From: Effrenium voratum
Lineage: Eukaryota; Sar; Dinophyceae; Suessiales; Symbiodiniaceae
Assembly: GCA_963377175.1 (NCBI GenBank)
Contig: CAUJNA010000524.1
Span: 175,001 to 239,000, forward strand
Length of the DNA: 64,000 nucleotides
Direction of reading: 5' to 3'
The translations under genes were made by a program, and so were the position numbers. Shown in pieces: positions 1 through 12,500 of this stretch. The notes under the pieces are model-generated. The model searched no databases, had not been told where the DNA came from, and saw only the letters and a program-made list of their open reading frames with translations. Positions within the stretch are counted from its first letter, which is position 1. Every line of letters starts with the position of its first letter.

Positions 1-94
1 ACTAAAAGGGGACATCCCCTATGAATCAACCAGGGGTTTATTTCTCCGGGGTTCACGTCACCCGAATTTTCGACCGCCATTTCTGAAGGACCAG

Positions 95-121
95 GGCCCG
101 GACATCACCGCCGGAGCCTCA
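95..121 (+). CDS. SAMS: SAMS candidate 5' exon (SPDI-like segment)
   Basis: Acceptor ccag|GG and donor GTGCGC bound a 27-nt phase-0 segment reading GPDITAGAS. It resembles the conserved Q-SPDIAQGV segment that lies upstream of GAGDQG in the family. It is in the expected order but short, and the exon that should follow it was not found. Confidence 0.4.
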
Positions 122-3100
122 GTGCGCCACCGCCGGAGCCCGGGACCCGAAGGCTGAAGTCTGGGCACCGAAGTCGTGCGCAAGGTGCCCGAAGTCGTTT
201 GGTGTGTGTGTTTTTTTTGTTTTTGTTTTTTTTTTCTTTTTTTTTCCTTTTTTTTTCCGCCCTACAATTTTCACCTTGGCTTCAAGGAACATCACAAGTC
301 GCGCATGTTTGACACATATATGCTGGGCTTTGCGCAAAGGGGCCAGGGTGTGTTTTGGTTGCTCTTTCAAGCAAACCCCAAGGGCTACCCGTTGCAAACA
401 AAGACCCTCACTTCCTGAGTTCATGAACTTTGAACTTCTTGGGAAGACCATTTTAGTGGTAAGTATAAAGTTTGGACTTGTTTTGGGCCATCCACTCAGC
501 AAGTGAGGACCTTTTCTCCGCCTTCAACAAAAACAAGCCACGGATGCCGACGTTTTCACCCAGCTTTGAAATCGAAGTGCTTCGCGAGGCGAGTGAGTTG
601 CCTTTTTGGACATGAAGTTGGATCTCGATGCAAAGAAGATGCATAGGTGTCCTTTTTGGTTGGTTTGCTTAAGACATAGTAGAGGGCGATTCCTGGTTTA
701 CCTGGTGGTTCAATCATCTACCAGGGCCATCTATTTACACCTATGGCAAGATCATGTATCCAAAAGATGGTCCACATGTTTCTCACCCATGCGGGCCATT
801 GCCATCATTTTTGGTGCAGCAATTTGCTTAAGGGCCAGGGTTCATTGGATCCCCTTGTAGGGAATCTATCGGGTTTGTCTCAATATAGGGGAATCTCAAG
901 ACCTTTAGCTTCTTTTTGGCGTCCCTTTGAACCACCGCAAACACGAGTGCCCTCAAAAAGACACGCAAATACGTGATTTTGAGTTGGAGACAAACGCTGA
1001 GGTAGTCGTGGATCATCGCTGAAGCCAACACAGCGACAAAAAGTGCCTTCGGGGCTCAACTGCTCCTTTTCGCCAAGCAAACACCCTTAAATTCAAGGAC
1101 TGAAACACGAAACCCTATTCCAGCGCCCCCAACAACTGCTTTTTGGACAGTACTTGTGATCTTTGACATGGAGAAAAGCAGTTGTTGGGCGGAGCTGGTT
1201 GGAAGCTGTCTCTTCATTTGCCCATGTCCAACCCCTGCAGCTCGAAACCGTTCAGGCTCACGGAGTATTCACCAGATGATCAATCAACGGATCATTCTTG
1301 TGGTTCACGGATTATAATCCTGTCCATAGGTTTCCTTTTTAGGTTAGTCTGATGAAAAATAGATGGCACTGGCTTAGATGGGGTTTCGTCCATTTGCCAG
1401 GGCCATCTATTTTTCCCAAAAGGCAACCTATGATCCTGTCTTGTGGCAAAAGACGAGCTGTTGGACGCTGGATCAAGGGGATTTCTTTTAGGGAAAAGGA
1501 GCGAGCGCCATGATCCGAGGCGCCCTTGGCTGGACAGCGGCAACTGGCAGATGACCAGGCCACACGCTTTGCTTTGCTCGGGCTCTGCTACTGTCTCCTG
1601 GGCCCCCGGAAAATGGCTGATGTCATTCTCCTGAACTGTGCGACCCGCGTTTTGAATGGGTGGTTTGTCCTTTTGGTGTTCATGTTTAAGTTTTTTGTTG
1701 AGGGAATCCCCCAATGATTATGACCCTTCTGTGGCTTGTCAAAGCGCGCAAAACCAGGGTACTTAACGAGGGAGCGACCCAAGCTTTGTTCCTCAAATGT
1801 CTGTTGTCTTAGTTCGACCTCGACGTTTTTGGCTCGACGTTTCTTATTCACTTGCTGGATTAGTTCCCCATTCGACGAAAGGAGGCGCACTGGGAGAACA
1901 CGCTCGTGGGCGGTGACGTAGACATTTTGGTGCTGAATGGCCTGCAGTCAGGGAATCTACTTTTCGGTGTCCTACTCAGGAGCCCATCCACACAAGCAGT
2001 TTTGACCAGGACATGTATCGTCGCGTATGAACCGATCCGAGCGTCGCATTTTTCACAACATGCCGGCCAGAAGAAAACAAAATGCACCGAATTGAAGCAA
2101 CCAGCACGCCCCAACAGCTGCTTCTTCCCATGCCCAACATCCCAAGTACTCGTACTGCCCATGTTAAGCCTTCCTCTTTACTTCTTGGGACAAAAGTTTG
2201 GAGCCATTACTTGGTGGCTCAACCAGCCATCCGGTTCAACTTAGCTTTTTAGATCTTTTCAGTGTTTAGTGGTTGGTTTTCCATATTTCGCCCACTAAAA
2301 GTTAGTCACTTTTGGCGGGGGATCCGAAAGCGGACAGCCCAGATTCGTGGTACAACGCGCCACCTTGGACTTGAGCACCTTATCTCATAGACTTATGGAT
2401 CTTCAGTGGACCTTGTACCGGGTGGGTGTGTCTTTTTTGCGGAGGACCCCCAAAGTTGGGTCCCGTCTTCTTGTTGGTTTCCCTTTAAAGCCCACAAAAA
2501 AATGAAGTACCAAAAGCAGACAGACCCAGATGTTGATGAAACCTTTTGTCTCAAACACCATAGAGAGCTGGGTAGACCTTGACACAATGCTAAACCTCTT
2601 CAAATGTGTAGAGCCGCTTGTGGCATGTGTGTTGCTATAGGGGAACCAAGCGGAGACCACTGGACAACCTGACCTTTTTGAATGGAAGCCAAGGAGAACC
2701 AGGGGAGAACCCCCATGTTTTGCTCGAGTCGTTCGTCTTTTCGGAGTTCGTTTTTCAGGGGCGCCAAAAAGGGGAAAACCCAACGGACAGAGCAGTTGAA
2801 GACGAGCGGAAAGCCAGCCGCAAAGCGAGCGGAAAACCGCAGGGCAACCTAGGGAACCCACAGGAAAACAACCGGACAAAGGGAAACCAATGGAACACGC
2901 AAAGCACGAGACAAGGGCCAAATCTAGGGGAAACCATTGGAAAGCCCCGGAAACAGTCAAACCAAGGAAAAGGGAAATCCAACGCAAACCAAAGGGAAAT
3001 GAAAGGGAAACCAAAGAAAAACCAAAGGGACACCAAAGGCAAATTAAAGCGAAACCGCCGAACCGAAGAATCAGGGAAAACCAAAGGCAGTCGTGAACAA

Positions 3101-6100
3101 ATCTAGGAACACCACCGAAAAGCCAAAGAGAAAACCAAAGGGAAACAATTGAAGAATCACCTCATTTTCTATTGTTGATATATTGGTGTGTCTTTTTTGG
3201 AGGGAGCCCTTTTTTGGGCGGTTTCAACAAATCAAAGGGACATCTCCCACTTGGGTTTCCCTATAAGACAAGCCGGTATTTGTGCAATTGATCTGATTTT
3301 CTCTTCGCTATTCATGAACCGTACCACCGAAGGCACCCCGAAACCCGTCAGGCATTGCAGGCTGAAACCATTGGACACCCCAAGGCTAGGTACCCCAGTA
3401 GTGCTCTTTCTCACCTTTTTTTGTGGGGAGGGTTCCCCTACTAAAATAGACTACCAAAGAAAGTTGGTACCCTTATTCTAACCTCTCTAATCTGGAGGAC
3501 CTAGAAGGGAATCACAAGATTACCCTCTCTCCGACAAACATGGCACCTCACAGGGGGAAGGGTACCAAAAAAAACCACCAAGGAGACTCATCGGGGACTC
3601 ACCGGGGGAAACGTGGCCCTGAGGTGGTGGTGCAGGGCTATGCCAGCGACGAGACTCCGGAGCTGATGCCCTGCAGTCAACTTCTGGCGCAGGAGCTCTG
3701 CACCAAGATGGACACCCTCAGGAGCGGGGGGGCGGGGGGGGGGGGGGGTTGGGGGGCGACCGTCTCACTGCCTAAGCTCCGCAACTCGGACTTTCGTGAC
3801 GTTTTGGGTTTGGACCATGTTGGTGGTAAACAGAAAGTTTGGACTTTGTTTGGTCAATCCACTCGGGACGTGTCGACTGTTAGGGGGGGGACTGTTCGCG
3901 ACGGTGCGACTTCACGCACGCCTGTCGGTTGTGAGTCAGTGCAACTCGATTCCGTTCAACTCAAAGCAACTCAGCGTCGTTCAGGTCAGCTTAGCTTCAC
4001 GTTTGGTCAAGGCCACATTTCCGATCCTGTCATACTGATCTTGGTTTTACATTGTTAGTGTGACAAAAGCACAACGATATTTGCACATGAAGCCAGTGAC
4101 AGCACTGTTTGGCAAGGTGCGGGGAAGCCATGGAAGAGCATGAGAAGTGCTAGCTGCCAGCATATTTGATAACCTTGATCCAGCAGTGGAGAATCTCAGC
4201 TTGAAAGCCTTTTCAGACTTGCACATGGCTCTCCTTTCCCAGCATGTAGCCGAGCTACCAAGCAGTCACTGCTGCCAGAGATCCCTTCAGAGCTGGGATT
4301 TGGCTTGAACCTTCACCCGCGGGGGCTGTTTTCGACAAGATTGCCCACGCTTTTTGTGGAAACCGTGCCCTTGCACCCCGAAACTGAAGGTGGACAATGC
4401 GCTCTTTTATCCCCGCGCTGATGCGGACAATTTGCCTCCCCCACCTTTGGCGCGCTCTTCGCCTTCGACCGCCCGGAATCGCCTTCAAGGGCCAGCTCTT
4501 AAAACTGGCGCCAGCAAAGCTTTCGTCAACCTAAAGTTACTTGCTGGTGCGATAGGGAATGTGGGTTGATTCCCGGGGTCACCTGAAAGGAAACTACCAG
4601 TTCCCTGCCTGTACCAGCAAGATTATCTTTCAGCAAGCGTGTTTACCTCCCCAAGGCCATTCTGCTTGCAGCCGAGACGGCAGCAAAGATGGATGTTACT
4701 CTTTCAGCCTGCTTTGGATTCTTCGATTTGCTTAAGAATATGTTGTTTTTTTTTCTTTTTCCCTTGTTGGTTTCAAAGGGAATCTATCCCTAGTGGAAAA
4801 AAACTATTTTTTCCCGGGGGCTTAAGCAAATGGAGGGACAGATGTTGCTCTTTCAGCCTGCTGTGGATTTGCGACCCACGAGAAAGCCGACTTGGGGCGC
4901 TGTGCTTCGTGGTTTGGCCAGCCACACGTGCTTCCAACGGTTCGACTCGAAACTCGACGCGTTCGCTGGCACTCCCAGGCGCAGGGCGGTTCAGAGGAGG
5001 TTTTCGGGAGGGAAGATTGGTTTGGGGAGCAGAGGTGTCCCTTTGATCAGTTGGTTTGGATAGAAATACTTCCATTGGCTGAAGAATACTTCTTATTTCC
5101 CCTGTTGGTTTTTAAAGGGAGTCTATCACTACTGGACATGTTTTAAGTTTTTTCAGGGGTCTTAACCAAATGGAAGAATAGATGGGTTCCACCGGCTTAG
5201 ATGGGTTGTATGTCATCCATTTGTCAGGGAGCCCATCTATTCTACGGAAAGGACTGAAAGGACACCTATGTTGGGGATTGGTTCTTTGGGGAAGGGGTGG
5301 GGCTCTCCTTGTTTTATCAGCCGCTGAAGGCAGGAAGGTTTGATCCAAGCTCACACATGGAGGTCCCATTCTTAGTGAGGGCTCGTCTTTTTTGGAGCTG
5401 GTCGCCCTGCTCGGGGTGGGTTTTAAAGGGGCATCAGAAGAGCAACTCTCGTTTGTTGGGTCCACTAAACTTGGTGTCTCCCAGCCACCCGGTTCCTCAG
5501 CTTTTTAGCTTTTTAGTACGTAGTGGGGTTTTCCATTTAGCCCACTAAGAGTTAGTCACATTTAGCGGGGGATCTGAGGACAGCCTAGTAAAAAAGATGG
5601 CAATACGCATCCATGATTCCTGGTGCACCGCGCAATTCGCCCCACGGAGCGCCTGTTTTTTGTTGTTTTTCTCCAATGGGTTCTGGGGAGAAGGCGCGGT
5701 CAGGAGAGAGGGCACTCTGGCTTGGCTGCGGCCAGACGCTCGAGTGCAGGCGCCGTCAAGGGGGCACCGGGGTGGGCGGCGCTTCAAGACGCATGTCCGC
5801 TATGGACAAAATCCGGTTGGAATGGATAAAGAGGGCTGGGGGGGGGGAGGGGGCCAGCCCCATGATATGAATGGTGGGACAAACCATCGACCAACTGGTG
5901 TGAGAAGTGGGTTTTGTCCATGCACGGTATGGTCATGCATTTGTGTGTTTTCGTTGGTACTGCGCAGTCCTACTTTAGTTCATTTAGACACGTGAAGCAA
6001 GTTCTTGCTTTTCTCGGCTGGGGAGTGGCTTTGTGTTTAGTTGATCCTGTCCGGGGCAGGCTGGCCCCTATTTTGAGACTACTTTCAGGAATGTATGGCC

Positions 6101-6525
6101 CCCCCATCTACAAGGGTTGGATTCGTGGAGCTATATATGCCAAGCTTGTGACATTTCGGGGGGCAAATGGACCATCCTGAGTGGCCAAATATTGCTTATG
6201 TAAAGACAATGGGCACACACCGCAATTACTATTGGACAAAGGGGGCCGATCTGTGCGTATCTGGGCAAGGGGTTCGAACGCGACAAGTTCCAGATGTGTG
6301 CTTTGTCCGAGCCATTTTACAGCTGGAGGATTGCGAGCACCTTGGACAAGGGGAGTTGAGGCAAACTACGAACTCCGTGTTGCTGAAGGGATGTTGGCTC
6401 GCCGAATCTGACAACTTCATTGGAGGATTAGAGTGGTGAGTTTACTGGAAGAAGCGGTGCGCTCCTGATCCCTCTCCCTCTCCTCTGCCTCTCCCTCTGC
6501 CTCTGCCTCTCCCTCTGCCTCTCCA

Positions 6526-6572
<47 letters not shown>

Positions 6573-9500
6573 TCTTTTTCTCTCTTTCTCTCTCTCTCTC
6601 TCCAGCTCTCTCTCATGACTTTACACCGCAAATCTGCGAGCAGATGCCCGCCAGCACTCGCGCAAGTTTCATGGAACCCAGAAAACCGAAAAAGTTGTCG
6701 AGGAAGCTCCTTGAAGCACTCGACCTGCTTGGGTGCGGGACCTTTTTGGACCGTGTTTGGCCTTTCTTCGCTTTTGGAGTTTCGACGTCTCATGTTTAGC
6801 ACATCTGAACGAACATTCTGGCTGCTTCGGGTTCCGGATGCTTTTAGTTGTTTTTAGTTGGAGTAGTGGTTGAGTATCCGTATTTAACTCCTTAGGTGTT
6901 TAGTTGTTTTTAGTTGGTTTAGTGCTTGGGCTTCGGTATCTAACCCACAAGTTATTCACTTTTAGCAAAAGAAACTCTTGAATGGCCCACAAGGCGATGC
7001 TATATCCAAGGACATGTACCCTCGCACCAATTAACATGGAACCTGACCGGGGGGGTCCTGGAAGACCATTTTTATTTTAAAGGAACCCCCTGTCACGTTC
7101 CATGTTAATTGGTGGGAAGGTTCACTGGGGTGGAAGAAAGTCGATTGCAACATTCGTGTTTGGTGCCAACAGTTGCTAGGTCCCCCCGCTAGGTGCCCTT
7201 TCTCACCCCTTTTTTGGTTGGGAGGGTTCCCCTACTAAAATAGACAGCAAAAAAGGTTGGTACCCTTCTTCTAGACTCTCTACTAGAGGACCTAGGTTGG
7301 CTCCGCAGGTAACAGTGAAGTACAACACCGACGCCGAAGGCCGCCCGGACGTTGCTTCGGACGGTGGTTCGCTCGAGGTGCGTATTTTTTGTTGTTGCGG
7401 TTCGGCGCAATTTCTGCGAAGGGATTTGTGCTGAAGTGATGAGGATGTGGTCTTGTTTTGGGAGCTAGTACCCTTTTATTGCAGAAGCCATGAAAAAGAC
7501 ATGCCCAGAAAATCATGCAAATCAACCACTTTGGTATCAGAGAAATCGCGACGGTCGATGTGTCAGTTTTTTTTTCTCGCTAAAGCTCTTAATGAGGCAT
7601 TCCCGGCGCTTGCTGGGAAGGATCCTCGCAATGAAGACCCAGGTTTCTGTGATAAAATCTCTTGGTGGCTCCCAGCCGTCCGGTTCCTTAGCTTGATAGC
7701 TTTTTAGTGTTTAGTGGTTGGTTTTCGATTTAGCCCACTAAAAGTTAACTTTTAGCGGGGGATCTGAGGATCTAGCTAGATCCCTAAACAGACTTGAAGT
7801 GGTACAAGTGGCCCACGCAGCTGATCCAACAATTTCACCTTCCACTGGGGGATGGACACTTGGACGCGCGGCTCGTAGAACCAAATTTCAGAAACAGTTC
7901 GGCCAGCTGTCTATACAGACCTTTATCGCTTCATTCCAACAACTGAGGCACCAAGAAAGGGGCAAAACTGGGCAGAAGTGAGACTCGTAGGCACCCGCCT
8001 TCATTTTCAAGGCAAAGCGGAAGAAAACTGAACTCCAAGAAGGGGCGTGCCTAAGACAAGTTGGTCTTTTTGGGGTTATGGTGGACGATCTATATTGCAG
8101 ACTCAACGAGATTTCAACCAGGAAGTAGCTGGGCCACAATTAGGGGTCGTGATTGTTTGCTGACCATCAAGCCTGAATAAGGTCGTACATTAGGGCCTTA
8201 TTTAGGGGAGAGGGGGGGGGGGCGGAGGTGGTGGGGTGGATCCCATGAAAAGGACAACCTTCAAACTGCTCAAACCCATGTTCATGGCTGAACAAGTTTG
8301 ATTTGCTGACCTGAAATAAATCTTTGATGGCGGTTTGCTTGCAAAAGAGAGACTAAGCCGCAAAACTAGGGATGCCAAATTCGCCCCGTGGCTACCATTG
8401 GGGGGGGGGCATGAGTTCTACGCATTCACGTATGTATGACTATGTGAGCAGGGCACCTTGTGGTTGTGTCTTAAATAGGGAAACCCATCCAAACTGGATT
8501 CGGGTTGCCTCGAAACCCACAACATGTAGCAACGACTAAAATGGGGCACACCCTCCCTCCCACCCCTCCCACCCCTCCCACCCCTCCCACCCCTCCCACC
8601 CCTCCCACCCCTCCCACCCCTCCCACCCCTCCCACCCCTCCCACCCCTCCCACCCTTCCCACCCCTCCCACCCCTCCCACCCCTCCCACCCCTCCCACCC
8701 CTCCCACCCCTCCCACCCCTCCCACCCCTCCCACCCCTCCCACCCCTCCCACCCCTCCCACCCCTCCCACCCCTCCCACCCCTCCCACCCCTCCCACCCT
8801 CCTCCCACCCCTCCCACCCCTCCCACCCCTCCCACCCCTCCCACCCCTCCCACCCCTCCCACCCCTCCCACCCCACCCACCCACCCAGCCACCCAGCCAC
8901 CCAGCCACCCAGCCACCCACCTCCCTCCTCGCTACAGGTGGCCTGGTGCCGCTGAGGGTGCACAGTGTGGCCATCGTCTACGGCCACCTCTCAGAGGTGC
9001 GGAGCCGGATCTGATCTCTGGGCGAAGTGACCGCTGGCAGGTTCCTGCTAATGTTGACCAAGGACTAATAAACCTCTGGTTGATTGATAGGGGGGTGTCC
9101 CCTTTTAGTGGGCATTCATCACTTTTGGAGGGAACACCCCCCCTAATAATGGGATGGGTTTATTAATCCTGGGTCAACATTAATGTTGATCCCGGATGAA
9201 TAAGCCCCGGTTATGAATATGGCTGTGGTTGTCAAAACCAACGGGATACCATATTGGGGCAGGTGCACCACCCATTTTGGTCGATTTTAGTGGGGATTGG
9301 GATGTTTACTGGGGGTACGGGATTTTGATCCATGGCCATATGGGGGTGTCCCTGGTTTTAGTGGGGATTTATCACATTCGGAGAGGAACACCCCCATATT
9401 AACCACCGGGGGTTCTTAATTCGGGGTCAACATTGGGGCCTATGGAGGCCGCACGCAAAAATTGCGCTAGCCCGAGGTGCCGGAAGTGCTTTAACCTGAG

Positions 9501-12500
9501 GGTGCCCAGATTGTGGAACCCCTTCTCCGCAGTTCTCTTCGATTTTTCGGCTGCGAAAAAACCCAGGTTTGTTGCGGTTGGAAGGGGTTGGTGGAGGTTC
9601 TGTTGTACGAAAAACCAGGCTTGTTGCGGTAAGGGGTTGGTGGACATGAATCCCCCAGCTTGTCCACCAAAGGCTACGTCATTAAGATTCATACCCTGAT
9701 CTGGATGGGAATTCATAGCCTTATCTGGCTGGGTTTGGGGAATCAGCAACGAGCAGCACATGGATGACCATTTGTCCATTTGCCAACGAGCAAACGAGCA
9801 GCACGCAGGTTTCCATGCGCCAGCCACTTACATCAACGTCATGTTTACCATGGGCTTTGCGACCATGAAGGCTGCCATCACAAGGTTCCCTTATGTTCCC
9901 TTATTTATCTGTTTATGAATTAGTTTGCCCGGCATCTTCGGATGAATCCGACCTCTTCAGGGGAATCCCCTAGGTTGTGAACAATGCACATGTCGCACTC
10001 TATACACACACGTGCCATATATAAACTGGCCACACTCCCAAGGTGACATCACGCTCATTCATTCGGAAGGCCTTCTATTGGTATCACAGCAGCGCAAAGG
10101 CAGTTCCACGAAGACCCGGGTTCCGAGCCTAAACCAAATCAGCCCAGATGGCCCCGTTGGAACGCCCCGCAGGGAGCCGAATCTCCGGAATCCTCCCTGA
10201 AAGCTGCCCCAAACCACCAAACAAGTTGGCCTATCTGGGCCTATCGACCCCCAAAGCGCTTTCAGCTGCTGGGGAATGATCAAGCCATAAGGGTAGGACA
10301 TCGGTTTGGTCGGACACAGGGTTGTGGGATCAAGGTTTTTCTTTCCCCACTGTGGTACAAGGGATTCTCCTCTTTATGTGGCACTTTGTCTTTGAGAGGC
10401 CCTTTTGGTTGTATCACAGATTCGTGGATTCCGTTTCCCACAGCCCTGGAGTCGGAACTCTCTACCCTCGTAGCGACCCTGACCGTCCCCGATGCGATCG
10501 ATCGTTGAACCTGGCGGACTAAGAGGTGCCTTGTCAACAATGAAGATTCCGCAGGGCTCCTTAAACGAAATTCATTTTGCAACCATTTGAAACATGTGGC
10601 GTTTTTTCAACACCAAAATCAAGTTGGAAACCAATTTACAAGTTGCAATGTTCAGGTGTATAATGTAAGGGTCCCTGTTCCGCTTAAGGGGAATGCCTCG
10701 TTCATCAACCAAGGATGTGTGAGTTTTTCTATTTCTGGGTCAAGCTTATCCAATAATTACTACCCCCTACTCCATGCTTTCCCCAGGGCATGATGCCAAC
10801 CCCTGACCGAAAAAGGAGTTACTGTATTTAGAATCAACACATGTTTTTGCAAATATTCTCTGAAGCAAGTGGGTACTTGAAGTAGGGGGTATATAGTATG
10901 ATATGATACGAATCCATCCTCAAAAAAAAAAATGGTGATGTTCTTTGCTGGTTTGCCTTTAAAACCAACATTCCACACGCTTCCCCGAAAAAAGCAGCGC
11001 GTGTCCCGGGTTGGTGCATATCATTTTGCGAGCCGAGCTAGTTCGGCGAAAACGGGCTCGCCGGTAGCATCCAGACGCAAAGAACCCATCAGATGGACGC
11101 AAACACCCGGGTCCCAACTTGCCAAAGTCCCCAAGCACTGTCCAAAAAGCAGCGGTTGGGACCCGAGTGCTGGGTTGAACACGATGCCACCTATCGAGCG
11201 TTTCGCCATACGGACTAGTGGGGACCCTGTTTGTGGCGAATAGGCTAAAGTTCTCGCGACCTATGGTATTTTTTGGGCATCCTTACAGGGAGTTGTGCCA
11301 TCTTCTTTAAATGTTGTGTATTTTCCTATGTTCCGAAGGGACAACTAGGTCCCCCAGTAGTGCCCTTTCTTACCCCCTTTTTTGGTCGGGGGGGTTCCCC
11401 TACCAAAATGGACGTCCTGAAAGAAGTGGGTACCCTTATTCCAACCTCTCAAATCTGGAAGACCTAGAAAAAGTTGTGTCATCTTCTTTAGATGTGGTGT
11501 ATTTTTTCCTATGTCCTGAAGGGCCAAGGAGTGCCCTGCGAATAAAACGGGGGGCCATGGGGGGCTTCCGGGTAGGTGAAGCCCGAGACGGCGGAGAAGG
11601 ACCTCCTGGAGAAGGCCGCGGCCGCCGCGGCGCTCGCGCGGTCGCGTGGGTTGGGACGAGAAACGAGAAGCCACGGGGTTCCCAAGGACTGAGCGATGCG
11701 ACTTTGCTCCAGCTTCGCAAGTTTTTTTTAAACTACGGGGGTGTCTTTGTTTTTTGATGGCACCCCCCTTGTTTTGGGAGGGGGTTTTACAAGAAAGCCA
11801 AAAGGACAACCGCCCATTTTGGAGATTCCTAAAAAAATACACACACATGTCACATCGCCCAGGAAATTTCTGTGCCGCTCCCACGACTTTAACTTTCAGA
11901 TCGACGAACCAAGGCCCTTCGGTCAAAGCACCCAATGGTCAATTTAGCCCTAAAGCTCAGGACCTAGTGTTCTCACGCGCAGTAACTAGGGTCTCCCAGT
12001 AGTGCCCTTTTGCCAACTTTTTTGGTGGGGAGGGTTCCTCTACACTACAGAAAACATATGGTACCAACTTATTCTAACCTCTCAATCTGGAGGACCCAGG
12101 TAAATCGCCCGCTTTGTCGCTCATGTTGCTTACTGCAAAGGGACGACCTATCCGAGATGCTCAGTCGAATCCATCCGGAGCACGAATTTCAGAAGCGAGG
12201 CTTTGATTGCTGGTTTATGGTTCATGTGGGAGGGACAAGCGGGGACGAGCTGTTTGTTTGTCAACCACAAGGGGACGAGCCGAGTTTTCCCCATGACTTG
12301 GGGAAATATGTTGGACCGTTCCCATGGCTTCAAGACTTGAAGAAATTGAGACATTTCCGACATTCCCGATTTCCGCTGGGTTTGTTCGAGACTCATTTGC
12401 GCAGTTTGAGGTAGTCTTTGGCGCAAATTTTGCCAAGGGACGTTAGGACTTCAACCCTGCCAACTCATGGGTTTGCCGTATTAAACCACGAAAAGTAAAA

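Larger units (their letters stand above)
122..3623 (+). other. SAMS intron region upstream of first firm exon
   Basis: No exon could be placed here, although one encoding the GAGDQG motif is expected. It holds a T-rich tract (about 205-262), family I copies (641-745, 1324-1432), a family B copy (2211-2342), a degenerate AAACCAAAGGG-type repeat tract (2680-3150) and a family A copy (3386-3504). Confidence 0.6.
3722..5703 (+). other. SAMS intron (GA donor)
   Basis: Donor GAGCGG, acceptor gtcag|GAGAG. It holds a G run (3723-3750), family G (4540-4621), family H (4725-4834, 5072-5173), a family I fragment (5173-5270) and family B (5471-5588). No coding signal was seen in 3760-4530. Confidence 0.8.
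5750..7308 (+). other. SAMS intron
   Basis: GC donor, acceptor ccgcag|GT. It holds a CT-rich microsatellite (6465-6605), a diverged family B doublet (6838-6970), a perfect-arm TIR element (7025-7116) and a family A copy that stops 13 nt before the exon (7176-7295). I see no gene in 5760-6460. Confidence 0.8.
7364..8937 (+). other. SAMS intron ending in a minisatellite
   Basis: GT donor. It holds family B (7672-7775) and a 9-bp CCCACCCCT minisatellite (8549-8935) that runs into the acceptor and forms a roughly 390-nt pyrimidine-rich tract before ctacag|GT. Nothing recognisable in 7780-8540. Confidence 0.85.
8997..11575 (+). other. SAMS intron
   Basis: Contains tandem family K copies (9051-9181 and 9181-9434, the second split by family J), family E (10317-10448), family F (10552-10678) and family A (11345-11467). 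No gene seen in 9435-10316 or 10680-11340. Confidence 0.8.

Noticed and set aside
2618..3106. 162-residue Lys/Asn/Gln-rich protein
   Set aside because: Comes from the degenerate AAACCAAAGGG tract, has no domain and lies in the SAMS intron region.
8418..9014. Long Gly/Val, Trp/Glu/Gly and Pro/Thr reading frames on both strands
   Set aside because: They are translations of the 9-bp CCCACCCCT minisatellite, open in every frame.
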